Of a stretch of 64,000 nt of DNA, positions 1 through 8,420 are shown one piece after another. The stretch spans positions 186,001 to 250,000 of the forward strand of contig URSA01000004.1 in NCBI GenBank assembly GCA_900550475.1. The letters are read 5' to 3'. A model generated the notes under the pieces. The model was not told the DNA's origin, made no database searches, and saw nothing but the letters and a program-made list of their open reading frames with translations. A program made the position numbers and the translations under genes. The DNA comes from an uncultured Lachnospiraceae bacterium. Lineage in GTDB: Bacteria > Bacillota > Clostridia > Lachnospirales > Lachnospiraceae. Each line of letters opens with the position of its first letter. The first letter of the stretch is position 1.

Positions 1-291
1 TATGAGTTTGCAAAATTCATGACATCAAAAGAGGTGCAGCTTGCCATGCTGGACGCAGGACAGCTTCCCGTCAGGAAGGATCTGGTCACAGATGATGCGG
101 TAACCGGCAATCCGGTGTGGTCTGTGTATATGAAACAGATGGAATCTGCCTGCGCAAGAGTCCCGTCCCCGAATCATACCACGATCGGTGAGATATGGAG
201 CGATACGATGACGAATATTTTTGTCAACGGGGCAGATGTAAAGACGGAACTGACCAATGCGGCAGCGCTGATCGACGAGCAGCTTCAGTAA
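1..291 (+). CDS. Sugar ABC transporter substrate-binding protein, C-terminal end (partial)
   Basis: The reading frame is open from base 1 and codes for the last 96 residues of a protein that starts upstream of the window. The end is typical of family 1 extracellular solute-binding proteins: a helix with F-A-K-F-M-T-S-K-E followed by Q-L-P-V-R, then an amphipathic tail with an A-A-A-L-I-D-E motif. Such proteins bind a sugar or oligosaccharide outside the membrane and deliver it to a permease pair. Two permease genes follow directly, which supports the call. The binding domain and lipobox are outside the window, so the ligand cannot be judged from this part. Confidence 0.85.
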   Translation, partial: YEFAKFMTSKEVQLAMLDAGQLPVRKDLVTDDAVTGNPVWSVYMKQMESACARVPSPNHTTIGEIWSDTMTNIFVNGADVKTELTNAAALIDEQLQ

Positions 292-324
292 CAGAAGGAT
301 GCATTACTTGCAGGAGGAACAGCC

Positions 325-1245
325 ATGGGTGCGTTAGGGAAGAAAATCGGGAGAGGAATAAAAGAGTGGGGCAAGGCGGCTCCGTTTGTTTTGCCGGGAC
401 TGATTCTGGTCGCATTCTTTGTGATTTACCCTATGATTTTCACGATCAGAATCTCTTTGTCGGAATACCGGATTGTGCAGGGTGAAATCAACTTTGTGGG
501 ATTGCAGAATTATAAGAGTATTTTTTCGGACACCTCAGGGAGATTCTGGTATGCCCTTCGCAACAATGTTTTGTACGCACTTGTGACAACTCCTGCAATT
601 ATTTTCAGCGGTTTGATCTTTGCATTCTTAATCAACAATCTTCGCCGCGGAAAGACCATTTTCAAAGTCGGCTTTTATCTTCCGGTGATCACTTCATGGG
701 TCATTGTGGGTCTGGTTTTTCAGTATATGTTCAACAGCAGCGACAGGGGCCTGATCAATTATATTTTGGTAGATGTTCTTCATTTGATGGACGACTATGT
801 GCCGTGGCTTTTACGGGAATGGTCGGGAAACGCCGCGATATGGATCATGGGTATCTGGAAAAATGTGGGTTGGGCAATGATTATTTTTCTCGCTGCGCTG
901 CAGGGGATTCCCACCGATCTGTATGAGGCGGCAAGGCTTGACGGTGCGGATAAAGTGCACGAGTTCCTGTATATTACGGTGCCGATGGTGAAACCAACCA
1001 TCTATTATGTACTGGTCAACATGATGATCGGTTCCTTCAACGTATTTATCCAGGTTATGATGCTGACGGGAGGAAAGCCAAATGGCAGGACGTCCGTATT
1101 GCAGTATCTGTTGTATGACAGAGCATTTAATCAATTCAATTTCGGCGAGGCCTCGGCAATCGGTCTATTCACCGCGGTTACGGTTCTCTTTGTTACAGTC
1201 GTGCTGAACAAGATATTCAAACTGGAAGAGGAGGGGGAGAAGTGA
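325..1245 (+). CDS. Carbohydrate ABC transporter permease, MalF/UgpA type
   Basis: A 306-residue membrane protein with about six hydrophobic segments. The EAA loop that docks on the ATPase is clear around residues 200-220 (E-A-A-R-L-D-G-A, then P after the T-V). It would form the membrane channel with the next gene product and import the sugar bound by the upstream binding protein. AGGAGG at 312-317 lies 7 bases before the ATG, fixing the start. There is no ATPase gene in this locus; in Firmicutes such systems often share one MsmX/MsmK-type ATPase coded elsewhere. The sugar is not shown by the sequence; the neighbouring glycosidases suggest a glucan- or mannoside-derived oligosaccharide. Confidence 0.92.
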   Translation: MGALGKKIGRGIKEWGKAAPFVLPGLILVAFFVIYPMIFTIRISLSEYRIVQGEINFVGLQNYKSIFSDTSGRFWYALRNNVLYALVTTPAIIFSGLIFAFLINNLRRGKTIFKVGFYLPVITSWVIVGLVFQYMFNSSDRGLINYILVDVLHLMDDYVPWLLREWSGNAAIWIMGIWKNVGWAMIIFLAALQGIPTDLYEAARLDGADKVHEFLYITVPMVKPTIYYVLVNMMIGSFNVFIQVMMLTGGKPNGRTSVLQYLLYDRAFNQFNFGEASAIGLFTAVTVLFVTVVLNKIFKLEEEGEK

Positions 1246-2111
1246 TGAAGATCAGAAAATTCATTTCGCAGAGTATCATGTGGATTGTGCTCATAGCCGC
1301 GCTGTTTGTTTTTTCAATCCCTTTTCTTTTTATGATCACCAACACGTTTGAGGAATTTAGTTATGTGCTTCCTTCACCGCCCAAGCTGTTCCCGGACAAG
1401 ATCAACTTTGCTGCCTACAAGCATATTCTGCAGCTTCCCGCTTTCTTTACAGCGGTGAAGAACAGCTTTTTCAACACGGCGGTCACTACGGTTTTGACGA
1501 TTCTGGTTTCCACACTGTCGGCTTACGGATTTGCAAAGATAGATTTTCCCGGAAGAGAAAAAATTTTCAAAATCTATCTGTTTTCATTGATGATGCCGGG
1601 ATTTTTGAACATCATACCGCAGTTTATTATTTTGAAGAATATACCCCTTGGATGGCTGCACATGGAAAACGGTCTGATCGGAACCAGAGGCGGATTGATA
1701 TTGATTTATGTGGCAACCAATGTATGCGGGCAGACCTTTTTTCTGAGGAACTTTTTTAGGGAGCTGCCAAACTCCCTGTCGGAATCCGTGATTATGGACG
1801 GCGGCGGACACGGGACCATTTTCTTCAAAATCATGCTGCCCTTGTCAAAACCTGCAATCGGAACCATGTCTATTTTTGTGGTTCAGGGCTTCTGGGAGGA
1901 GTATTTTTCAGCCAAGGTGCTGGTGGGAAGCAATGAAAAAATGATCACATTGCCGCTGCTTCTGCAGAGGTTAAACGGGCAGTATGCGACCAGATGGGAA
2001 TGGGTTTTTGCCGCGTCGGTCATGACACTGATACCGGTGATCATTCTGTTTATCTTATGCCAGAAGAAAATGGTGATCGGCGAGCTTTCTTCGGGGGCGG
2101 TTAAGGAGTAG
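1245..2111 (+). CDS. Carbohydrate ABC transporter permease, MalG/UgpE type
   Basis: A 288-residue membrane protein with six predicted membrane segments. The ABC-docking loop near residue 180 is a weak EAA variant (S-E-S-V-I-M-D-G-G-G), as is common in MalG-type subunits. The ATG overlaps the stop codon of the previous permease (TGATG), which implies translational coupling and equal amounts of both subunits. A GTG three bases earlier (1242) is an alternative start; a G-rich ribosome site at 1227-1237 suits either. It is the second half of the importer channel. Confidence 0.92.
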   Translation: MKIRKFISQSIMWIVLIAALFVFSIPFLFMITNTFEEFSYVLPSPPKLFPDKINFAAYKHILQLPAFFTAVKNSFFNTAVTTVLTILVSTLSAYGFAKIDFPGREKIFKIYLFSLMMPGFLNIIPQFIILKNIPLGWLHMENGLIGTRGGLILIYVATNVCGQTFFLRNFFRELPNSLSESVIMDGGGHGTIFFKIMLPLSKPAIGTMSIFVVQGFWEEYFSAKVLVGSNEKMITLPLLLQRLNGQYATRWEWVFAASVMTLIPVIILFILCQKKMVIGELSSGAVKE

Positions 2112-2130
2112 GAAAGGAAAAGAGACAAAT

Positions 2131-3780
2131 ATGAATGCTACATATAGGGAGTGTTATCCTGATGCCGCCCAGTACAGGGAAGGCCAGATTGTTTCAGTCA
2201 TCCTGAAGATGCCCCCGGAAACCTTGGGTGAGACGGTGGAGATCAGGGTAAGCAATCTTGACGGATTCCGGCAGAAGCATACGTTTGAAATAGGACAATC
2301 TTCTGTATTTGAGTTGGGGAAATTCCCAAGAGGAATGTATGGCGTGGATTGCTTTTTTGAAAAAGAGACGATTGCATATACCGCCTTTGATGTGACAGAT
2401 GGGACGGAAAGGATTGTCAGATACGGCTTTCTCACGGATTTCGGGCCGGAGGAAAAGGATGATGAGGATATTGTATTTGCGGATAAAATGCACTTGACGG
2501 CAATCCAGTTTTATGACTGGATGTATCGGCACGATCAGTTGGTTTATGATGGGGAAGAGTACGACAATCCCCTTGGAATTTCTATTTCCAACGCCGTGAT
2601 CAGACGAAAGATAGCGCTCTGCAAAAAAAATCATATCAGACCCTTTGCATACGGAGCCGTGTATGCTGCAAGCAAGAGTTTCTATGAAACACACAAAAGC
2701 TGGGCGATGTATACACAGAACAAGGAACCGATCACGTTTGCCGACTGGCTGGTATTTATGAATATCAATCAGAAGTGCGGCTGGAGCAGTTACATCGTGG
2801 AGCAGTTCAGAAAGGCTGTGGCGGATCTGGGCTTTCAGGGAATCCATATGGACACCTACGGGTATCCGAAAAAGGCGTGGACGCCGGACGGGGAGCAGAT
2901 TAATCTGGAAAAGGATTTCCCCAAGCTGATTGCGGAATCGGCAAAAGCAGTAAAGGATGAGGACCCGGAGGCGGGTGTGATCTTTAATGCGGTCAATGAC
3001 TGGCCGGTGGAAAGCGTGGCGGATTCCGACCAGGACAGTATCTACATTGAGGTCTGGCCGCCCCATGACACCTACCTTGATCTGCAGCAGTTAATCAGTA
3101 AGGCGAAAAGCCTCTCCGGGGGAAAACAGGTTATTCTGGCGGCGTATATGCATCCTTTTGCTGAGCAGAAAAATGCAGGGGGAGCGGAGAAGGCATTTTT
3201 ACTTACCTATGCCGTGATTCATGCCTCAGGCGGATACCAGCTTGTATTGGGTGAAAACAAAGGGATTCTCTGCGACAGCTATTACAACAAATACGCTGTG
3301 CTGAGAGAAGCTTTTCTTCCAACGGTAAAAGCTTATTGTGACTATATCGTGCGCTACGGTGAACTCATGTCGGGGAGGGATATCACAGATATTTCCATGA
3401 CGGCAACGGGAGGAATCAATGAAGACATCCTGTTTTCATCCGGACAGGCAGAATTTTCCGTGAAGCCGGAGCAGGGAAAAATCTGGACAAAGGTGGGGAT
3501 CACGGATCACAGGATCATACTGCATCTCATCAATTTTAAGGGCGAAAATGAACTGTGGAATGTGGACAAGAACAGTGGTATAATAAAGGTTAGCGATATT
3601 GCCATCCGGGTGCTGATCGACCGTAAAATCCGAAATGTGTTTTGGGCAAGTCCCGACGAAGACGGAGGTATGCAGCGAGGCATTGATTTTACGATTGAGA
3701 AGGGGGCACAGGGAAACTATCTTTGCCTGACGGGTCAGAAAGTTGCAATCTGGAGCACCATCTGGATTGATTTTGAGTAG
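2131..3780 (+). CDS. Glycoside hydrolase family 66 protein (dextranase / cycloisomaltooligosaccharide glucanotransferase type)
   Basis: A 549-residue protein with an N-terminal immunoglobulin-like domain (residues 1-95), a (beta/alpha)8 barrel (about 95-430) and a C-terminal beta domain. The barrel begins with the GH66 hallmark Q-F-Y-D-W-M-Y-R-H. The catalytic pair is visible: nucleophile D241 in G-I-H-M-D-T-Y-G and acid/base E307 in Y-I-E-V-W-P. The 66-residue gap resembles the 68 between D385 and E453 of Streptococcus mutans dextranase. Family members cut or cyclise alpha-1,6-glucan. There is no signal peptide, so it probably acts in the cytoplasm on imported isomalto-oligosaccharides. It lies 19 bases after the permease gene, in the same operon. 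Whether it hydrolyses or transglycosylates cannot be decided here. Confidence 0.85.
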   Translation: MNATYRECYPDAAQYREGQIVSVILKMPPETLGETVEIRVSNLDGFRQKHTFEIGQSSVFELGKFPRGMYGVDCFFEKETIAYTAFDVTDGTERIVRYGFLTDFGPEEKDDEDIVFADKMHLTAIQFYDWMYRHDQLVYDGEEYDNPLGISISNAVIRRKIALCKKNHIRPFAYGAVYAASKSFYETHKSWAMYTQNKEPITFADWLVFMNINQKCGWSSYIVEQFRKAVADLGFQGIHMDTYGYPKKAWTPDGEQINLEKDFPKLIAESAKAVKDEDPEAGVIFNAVNDWPVESVADSDQDSIYIEVWPPHDTYLDLQQLISKAKSLSGGKQVILAAYMHPFAEQKNAGGAEKAFLLTYAVIHASGGYQLVLGENKGILCDSYYNKYAVLREAFLPTVKAYCDYIVRYGELMSGRDITDISMTATGGINEDILFSSGQAEFSVKPEQGKIWTKVGITDHRIILHLINFKGENELWNVDKNSGIIKVSDIAIRVLIDRKIRNVFWASPDEDGGMQRGIDFTIEKGAQGNYLCLTGQKVAIWSTIWIDFE

Positions 3781-3792
3781 GAGTCATGGGAC

Positions 3793-4716
3793 ATGTTCTA
3801 CTACGATGCAGAGAAATTGCCCAAGGTACGGCTGATCGGAAAAGTAAAGTATCAGCAGCCGTGGAAACATTTTCACAGGTGTATTGACGAATATCTGGTC
3901 TATGCGATCCGGGACGGAAACATGTTCCTGAACGAAGAAGGAACCAGATATCATTTGAAAAAGAATGATTTTCTGATCCTTGAGCCGGGAATGAGCCACG
4001 AAGGTTATGAGGCTGCCGTCTGTGATTATTACTACATTCATTTCAAGTCGGACGGTATCCGCAGAGTGGAGCGGGAGAAGGAGGGCAGCTTTATCGAGGA
4101 AATGCTGGAGAAGAGAAAAAAATCTCTTCTCAGCTACAATCTTGATGAGGGGGATGTGATAGATTCCGTTGCCTGTCTGCCGAAGTATTTCCATATTCCC
4201 GACAGTATGGATTACCGATCCCTGTTCAGGGGGGCAATCGACACCTACAATCACAGGGAAGAGCATTACAAGAGGATTGCCTCTGCAGATGTGCATCGTT
4301 TTTTGCTTGACATCTGCCATGAATATCTCCTCTATCGGGGGAAAATTGACAATTCCGTGCATGTGCGGAAGTCGGAATATCATGTGGAGCAGATCATGAG
4401 TTGGCTGAACAGCCATTATTCTTCACAGATTTCGAGCAAAATGCTGGAAGATACCTTTGAGATTAATTTTGATTATATCAACCGGGTATTTTCCGAAATG
4501 ACCGGACAGACTATATTCAGCTATCTGAATATGTTGAGAATCAATCAGGCAAAGGAACTGATCCGGACCACCAACCTATCCTTTACTGAGATCGCGTATC
4601 TGGTCGGGATAGAGGATCGGTATTATTTTTCCAGGGTGTTTAAAAGAATGGTAGGAATGACACCGACAGAGTACTATAACAGCTTGCATGACGCACAGAG
4701 AATCAAAAGAAGATAA
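3793..4716 (+). CDS. AraC-family transcriptional regulator
   Basis: A 307-residue protein. Residues 15-90 form a cupin-like sensor domain (H-F-H-R motif, then E-P-G-M-S-H-E-G-Y). Residues 200-300 carry the two helix-turn-helix units of AraC proteins, ending in the signature F-S-R-V-F-K-R-M-V-G-M-T-P-T-E-Y-Y. It starts 12 bases after the GH66 gene and is followed by a glycosidase gene, so it lies inside the sugar operon and probably controls it in response to the imported sugar. The ligand is unknown. A GGAG at 3780-3783 supports the ATG. Confidence 0.92.
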   Translation: MFYYDAEKLPKVRLIGKVKYQQPWKHFHRCIDEYLVYAIRDGNMFLNEEGTRYHLKKNDFLILEPGMSHEGYEAAVCDYYYIHFKSDGIRRVEREKEGSFIEEMLEKRKKSLLSYNLDEGDVIDSVACLPKYFHIPDSMDYRSLFRGAIDTYNHREEHYKRIASADVHRFLLDICHEYLLYRGKIDNSVHVRKSEYHVEQIMSWLNSHYSSQISSKMLEDTFEINFDYINRVFSEMTGQTIFSYLNMLRINQAKELIRTTNLSFTEIAYLVGIEDRYYFSRVFKRMVGMTPTEYYNSLHDAQRIKRR

Positions 4717-4737
4717 GCGGGATCGGAGGGCGTGAAT

Positions 4738-6552
4738 ATGAAGTATATTCCCACAGGGAACGAGTATGTGACATTGGACAGAATAGGCGAGGAGGACGCC
4801 GGACTGGAGGCGGTGTCCGTTTTGCATATGGGGTATAAGGGAATCCTGCAAATTGCAGGCGGCGCGGAAAAGAAGCTGCTCCGCCCGTATTTTGTCTGCG
4901 GGGGAGAACGGGTAGGGCTGAAACGGCTTTGCTGGGAGAGAAAATATAACTGGCTTCCGCATTTTTGCTATGAGGATGAAAAGTGCGTGCTGGAGGGAAG
5001 CCTCTTTGCGCCTCCGGGTGAACGGGGATTTTTCTATTCGCTGACCCTGACAAACAAGGCGGGGGAGCCGCTTTCTGTTTCACTGGGGCTTGAGGGCAGC
5101 ATACACGCGCTGAACCATATCGTAAACGAAACCAGACAGATGAATGTGCGGAAGGAAACAAAGAACAGTAACTGGAATCACAGCGTCGTGTTCAGCTTTG
5201 TGGGAGAGACGGATATTCTGGCGTTTGCGCCGATCTTCGAGGAAGGCGGGGAGGCTGTCACCGCAGATGTCACGCAGAGCGGAGATGACACGGAATACTG
5301 CTTTTACAGATCGAAAGAGCTTGCGCCCGGAGAAGAGATGCGGTTTGACGGAATCTGGGGACTGGGATATGAGGAAGTGTCGGCAGCCACTTCGGCAAAG
5401 GAACTGCTGCGGCACGGTTATGAGTGGGAGTACCGGCACACTGCGCAGAAGCTTGAAAAACTTTGCACCGCAAGGAAAACCAAGCAGGATTTGCCGGAAG
5501 CAATTCAAAACATCTCCGACACAAACGCCCTGTTTTGCTATTATTATGCCTCGGGAAGAACCATCGACACGGAGGAAGCGGTGTTGGTAACCTCCAGAAG
5601 TGACCGATACTATGTCAGTGCTGCGTTTTGGGATCGGGATGCACTTCTCTGGGCGTTTCCCTGCATTCTGGAAATGGATCAGGTCTATGCAAGGGAGCTT
5701 TTGCTGTATGTATTCGGAAGACAACGGCGCAACTTCGGTATGCACAGCAGATATATAGACGGGACGCTTCTGGAGCCGGGCTTTGAACTGGACGAGCTGG
5801 CGGCGCCAATCTATGCGCTGACGGAATACTGCCTGTCCACGAAGGATACGGGTATACTGGCGCATACGTTTGTGGAAGAGGGAATCCGGCTTGTTCTGGA
5901 AAGACTGGAAACCTATAAGCATCCCCATACAGACCTCTATGAGACGTTTTTGCTGCCGTCGGATGATGAGGCGGAATATTTTTATGTGACGTACGATAAT
6001 GCTTTGCTGAGCATTTCTCTGGAGAGGCTCGGCAGGGTGCTGCAAAATGAAGGACAGACAAAACGGGCAGGGGAGATTCTGGATAAGGCGGACCGCATAA
6101 AGAAAGCCGTATGGGAGCATTGTGTGACAGAAAAGGACGAAAAACGTATCTTTGCGTGGGCGGTTGACCTGAACGGAAACGCACAGATCTACGACGAGCC
6201 GCCCGGAAGTCTGCAGCTGTTGGCTTATTACGGATTTGTCGGTGGGGAGGATGAGGTTTACCGCAATACCATGGGGCTGATCCGCGGCGATCAGTACCGA
6301 TATTCCTTTGCGGGATGCTACATTGACGAGATTGGCTGCGCCCATGCGGAACATCCATGGATACTGAGTCTGGCAAACAGTCTGTTATGCGGAGACAGGC
6401 AGCATGCGCTCTCGCTGCTGACGAAAATGTCTATGGATAACGGCATTGCCTGTGAGAGCGTATACGAGGGGGACGGCACCTGCGCAACCGGCGACGCCTT
6501 TGGCACCTGCGCAGGATTTCTCGCCTATGCCATCAATCGGCCGTCTTTGTGA
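4738..6552 (+). CDS. GH125-like (alpha/alpha)6 glycoside hydrolase
   Basis: A 604-residue protein. The first 230 residues look like a beta-sandwich; the rest is an (alpha/alpha)6 toroid whose motifs follow GH125 exo-alpha-mannosidases in order: F-W-D-R-D-A near residue 295, F-E-L-D-E-L, P-S-D-D-E-A-E-Y near 407-414, E-D-E-V-Y-R-N-T, and a late A-C-E-S. From the Clostridium perfringens GH125 enzyme (recalled from memory), D409/D410 is the likely acid and E573 the likely base. The extra N-terminal domain is unlike short GH125 enzymes. A GTG six bases upstream (4732) is too close to the CGGAGG ribosome site at 4724-4729, so ATG 4738 was preferred. There is no signal peptide. It may trim imported oligosaccharides; the substrate could be alpha-mannoside or alpha-glucoside. 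Confidence 0.7.
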   Translation: MKYIPTGNEYVTLDRIGEEDAGLEAVSVLHMGYKGILQIAGGAEKKLLRPYFVCGGERVGLKRLCWERKYNWLPHFCYEDEKCVLEGSLFAPPGERGFFYSLTLTNKAGEPLSVSLGLEGSIHALNHIVNETRQMNVRKETKNSNWNHSVVFSFVGETDILAFAPIFEEGGEAVTADVTQSGDDTEYCFYRSKELAPGEEMRFDGIWGLGYEEVSAATSAKELLRHGYEWEYRHTAQKLEKLCTARKTKQDLPEAIQNISDTNALFCYYYASGRTIDTEEAVLVTSRSDRYYVSAAFWDRDALLWAFPCILEMDQVYARELLLYVFGRQRRNFGMHSRYIDGTLLEPGFELDELAAPIYALTEYCLSTKDTGILAHTFVEEGIRLVLERLETYKHPHTDLYETFLLPSDDEAEYFYVTYDNALLSISLERLGRVLQNEGQTKRAGEILDKADRIKKAVWEHCVTEKDEKRIFAWAVDLNGNAQIYDEPPGSLQLLAYYGFVGGEDEVYRNTMGLIRGDQYRYSFAGCYIDEIGCAHAEHPWILSLANSLLCGDRQHALSLLTKMSMDNGIACESVYEGDGTCATGDAFGTCAGFLAYAINRPSL

Positions 6553-6584
6553 AAAGTGTTTGAATGCATCTGCCCAAATCGCTC

Positions 6585-6613
6585 TTGCGTTTCCGAAGAA
6601 ATTCGTCTAAAAT
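6585..6613 (+). promoter_or_regulatory. SigA-type promoter for the 6653 gene and ridA
   Basis: TTGCGT at 6585-6590 and TAAAAT at 6608-6613 with the optimal 17-base spacer. It lies between the end of the sugar operon and the next gene, about 40 bases before its ATG. Read by eye. Confidence 0.55.
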
Positions 6614-6652
6614 AAGATTCAGACTTGCAGAGCACCGAAAGTGAGGATTGGC

Positions 6653-6883
6653 ATGCGGGAAATGATTTTTAAAATGGAGAGACCCGGACTTTTGCAGGAA
6701 GGACAGAGGGTCACGGTGACGGAGGGCCTGCTGCCCAGCAACTATTACTACACCATTGACCCGTCTTTGGCGATGTCGGGGAACGTGCCGTTCCGGGAGA
6801 GGATGCTTGCAAGGGAGGGCGTTGTGAAGGCGATCGAGGAAAATGACCGCGGATTTTACGTTACGGCGCAGTTTGAAGAGTAG
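6653..6883 (+). CDS. Small protein of unknown function
   Basis: A 76-residue soluble protein, not recognised. GTGAGG at 6641-6646 supports ATG 6653. It contains a V-T-V-T-E-G-L-L-P-S-N-Y-Y-Y-T-I-D stretch and an acidic end (A-Q-F-E-E). The beta-rich pattern and short length suggest a small single-domain protein. It sits 20 bases before ridA behind its own promoter, so the two are probably co-transcribed. Reality as a gene is supported by the ribosome site, the good coding pattern and tight packing, but no function can be offered. Confidence 0.65.
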   Translation: MREMIFKMERPGLLQEGQRVTVTEGLLPSNYYYTIDPSLAMSGNVPFRERMLAREGVVKAIEENDRGFYVTAQFEE

Positions 6884-6903
6884 AGGAAAGGCAGGAAAAG
6901 AGT

Positions 6904-7299
6904 ATGATCGAACAAATTTCAACAGACAAGGCACCGGCAGCAATCGGCCCCTATTCCCAGGGCGTTATCACGGGAAACCTGTTCTTCGGTTCCGGACAGA
7001 TCCCCATCAACCCGGCTACGGGAAATGTGGAGGGCGAAAATATTACACAGCAGGCAGAGCTTGTGATGAAAAACATCGGAGGACTGCTGAAGGCAGCGGG
7101 AGCGGATTATACCCATGTGGTAAAGACCACCTGCTTTCTGGCGGATATGAACGACTTTGCGGCGTTCAACGAAGTATATGCCCGTTACTTTATCGGAAAT
7201 CCCGCAAGAAGCTGCGTGGCGGTAAAGACGCTTCCCAAGAACGTGCTCTGCGAGGTTGAGGTGATCGCGAATCTGGCGCATGCCTCCTTTGACCTGTAA
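6904..7299 (+). CDS. ridA: RidA family 2-iminobutanoate/2-iminopropanoate deaminase
   Basis: A 131-residue protein of full RidA length. It shows the family pattern: A-P-A-A-I-G-P-Y-S-Q-G near the start, F-G-S-G-Q-I-P near residue 30, and the C-terminal N-P-A-R-S-C-V-A-V with the substrate-binding arginine, then E-V-E-V-I-A. RidA proteins hydrolyse reactive enamine/imine intermediates made by PLP enzymes such as threonine dehydratase and so protect other PLP enzymes. They act as cytoplasmic trimers. It lies 14 bases before the kinase gene. Confidence 0.93.
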   Translation: MIEQISTDKAPAAIGPYSQGVITGNLFFGSGQIPINPATGNVEGENITQQAELVMKNIGGLLKAAGADYTHVVKTTCFLADMNDFAAFNEVYARYFIGNPARSCVAVKTLPKNVLCEVEVIANLAHASFDL

Positions 7300-7313
7300 A
7301 AAAGAGGTCAGCC

Positions 7314-7835
7314 ATGTCAGACAAAAAGAAGAATCTGGTGCTGATCGGGATGCCCGGCGCGGGAAAGAGCACCGTGGGCGTCGTGGTGGCGAAGATGCTG
7401 GGATACCGTTTTCTGGACTCCGATCTGGTGATTCAGGAGCGTTTCGGAAAGCTTTTGCATGAACTGATCGAGGAGCACGGTATAGAGGGCTTCTGGAAGC
7501 TGGAGAACGATGTGAACGCCTCCCTCGATACGGAGTATGCGGTGATCGCCACCGGCGGGAGCGTGTGCTACGAGCAGGAAGCGATGGAGCATCTTGGAAA
7601 AATCGGCACGGTGGTATACTTAAAGCTGTCGTACGAATCCCTTGTGGAGCGTCTGGGAGATCTGAACGCCCGGGGCGTGACGCTGCGGCCGGGACAGGAT
7701 CTGCGGGGACTTTACGAGGAGAGGACACCCCTCTATGAGCGGTATGCCGGAGTCACGGTGGACTGCGAGGGAAAGCAGCTTCGGGACATCGCCGCGGAGA
7801 TCTGCGACCTTGTGCGGCAGGAAAAAACGGTTTAA
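7314..7835 (+). CDS. Shikimate kinase-like P-loop kinase
   Basis: A 173-residue NMP-kinase-fold protein of shikimate kinase length. The Walker A loop is G-M-P-G-A-G-K-S-T (residues 13-21), followed by F-L-D-S-D with the substrate/Mg aspartates and a late R-T-P-L-Y-E-R-Y-A that matches the shikimate-binding arginine motif. Two shikimate contacts look altered against E. coli AroK: the arginine of G-F-R is W (G-F-W-K-L-E), and the glycine triplet A-T-G-G-G-S reads A-T-G-G-S. No other aro gene is nearby; the neighbours are ridA and spoVAE. It may be a true AroK with drift or a related kinase for another substrate, so no gene symbol is given. Confidence 0.75.
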   Translation: MSDKKKNLVLIGMPGAGKSTVGVVVAKMLGYRFLDSDLVIQERFGKLLHELIEEHGIEGFWKLENDVNASLDTEYAVIATGGSVCYEQEAMEHLGKIGTVVYLKLSYESLVERLGDLNARGVTLRPGQDLRGLYEERTPLYERYAGVTVDCEGKQLRDIAAEICDLVRQEKTV

Positions 7836-7905
7836 ACTGCGTATAAAATAAAGAAAAACAACCATAATAATCCATGATTCAAATTTCCGGGAAGGGAGAA
7901 AGATC

Positions 7906-8262
7906 ATGGATTATTTTAATGCATTCTGGGTGGGAGGACTGATCTGTGCGCTGGCGCAGATCCTGATGGAAAAGACAAAGATGCTTCCGGGAAGGATCAT
8001 GGTGTTGCTGGTGTGTCTCGGAGCCGTGATCAGTGTGTTCGGCTGGTATGAGCCCCTTGTGGAATATGCCGGAGCCGGGGCGTCCGTGCCGCTTCTGGGA
8101 TTCGGCAATGTGCTGATGAAGGGCGTGAAGGAAGGACTGGATCAGACCGGGTTTCTGGGACTGTTTCAGGGCGGCTTTAAGGCGGGCGCGGTGGGCTGCA
8201 GTGCCGCACTGATCTTCGGGCTTCTGGCAGCGTTGATCTTCAATCCCAAGATGAAGAAATAA
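7906..8262 (+). CDS. spoVAE: SpoVAE-like membrane protein
   Basis: A 118-residue protein with about four hydrophobic segments and the SpoVAE pattern: F-W-V-G-G-L-I-C-A-L-A-Q-I-L near the start, then G-W-Y-E-P-L-V-E-Y-A-G-A-G-A and V-P-L-L-G-F-G-N. In spore formers SpoVAE is part of the SpoVA channel that moves dipicolinic acid through the inner spore membrane. The usual partners spoVAC and spoVAD are not next to it. GGAAGGGAG stands just before the ATG. A terminator follows, so this is the end of its transcript. Confidence 0.85.
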   Translation: MDYFNAFWVGGLICALAQILMEKTKMLPGRIMVLLVCLGAVISVFGWYEPLVEYAGAGASVPLLGFGNVLMKGVKEGLDQTGFLGLFQGGFKAGAVGCSAALIFGLLAALIFNPKMKK

Positions 8263-8328
8263 ACTGAAACGACTTCACGGCGAGCGTCTGCAAAATGAGA
8301 AAAATGAATCGATAAATTCAGGATTTGA

Positions 8329-8358
8329 CCGGGGCGGGGAAACTCGCCCCGGTTTTTT
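8329..8358 (+). terminator. Rho-independent terminator after spoVAE
   Basis: Eight-base stem CCGGGGCG (8329-8336) and CGCCCCGG (8345-8352), loop of eight bases, followed by six T. The stem core is nearly the same as that of the terminator at 14379. Confidence 0.88.
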
Positions 8359-8389
8359 GGAAAAATATATTAAAAGTTTACGGAATGAC

Positions 8390-8420
8390 TTGACTTGTCC
8401 CCTAAGGGATAGCGTATAAT
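8390..8420 (+). promoter_or_regulatory. Promoter of the large surface protein gene
   Basis: TATAAT at 8415-8420 with TTGACT at 8390-8395 (19-base spacer). The -10 is perfect and the spacer slightly long. Transcription would start near 8427, giving a leader of about 160 bases before the ATG at 8586. I see no known riboswitch in that leader. The same frame stays open back to 8448, but that TTG lacks a ribosome site. Confidence 0.55.

Noticed and set aside
2194..3066. Long reverse-strand open frame across the GH66 gene
   Set aside because: Lies opposite a gene with clear catalytic motifs; its translation has no family pattern and no ribosome site.
5080..6354. Reverse-strand open frame of 424 codons across the GH125-like gene
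   Set aside because: Antisense to a well supported enzyme; composition follows the codon bias of the other strand.
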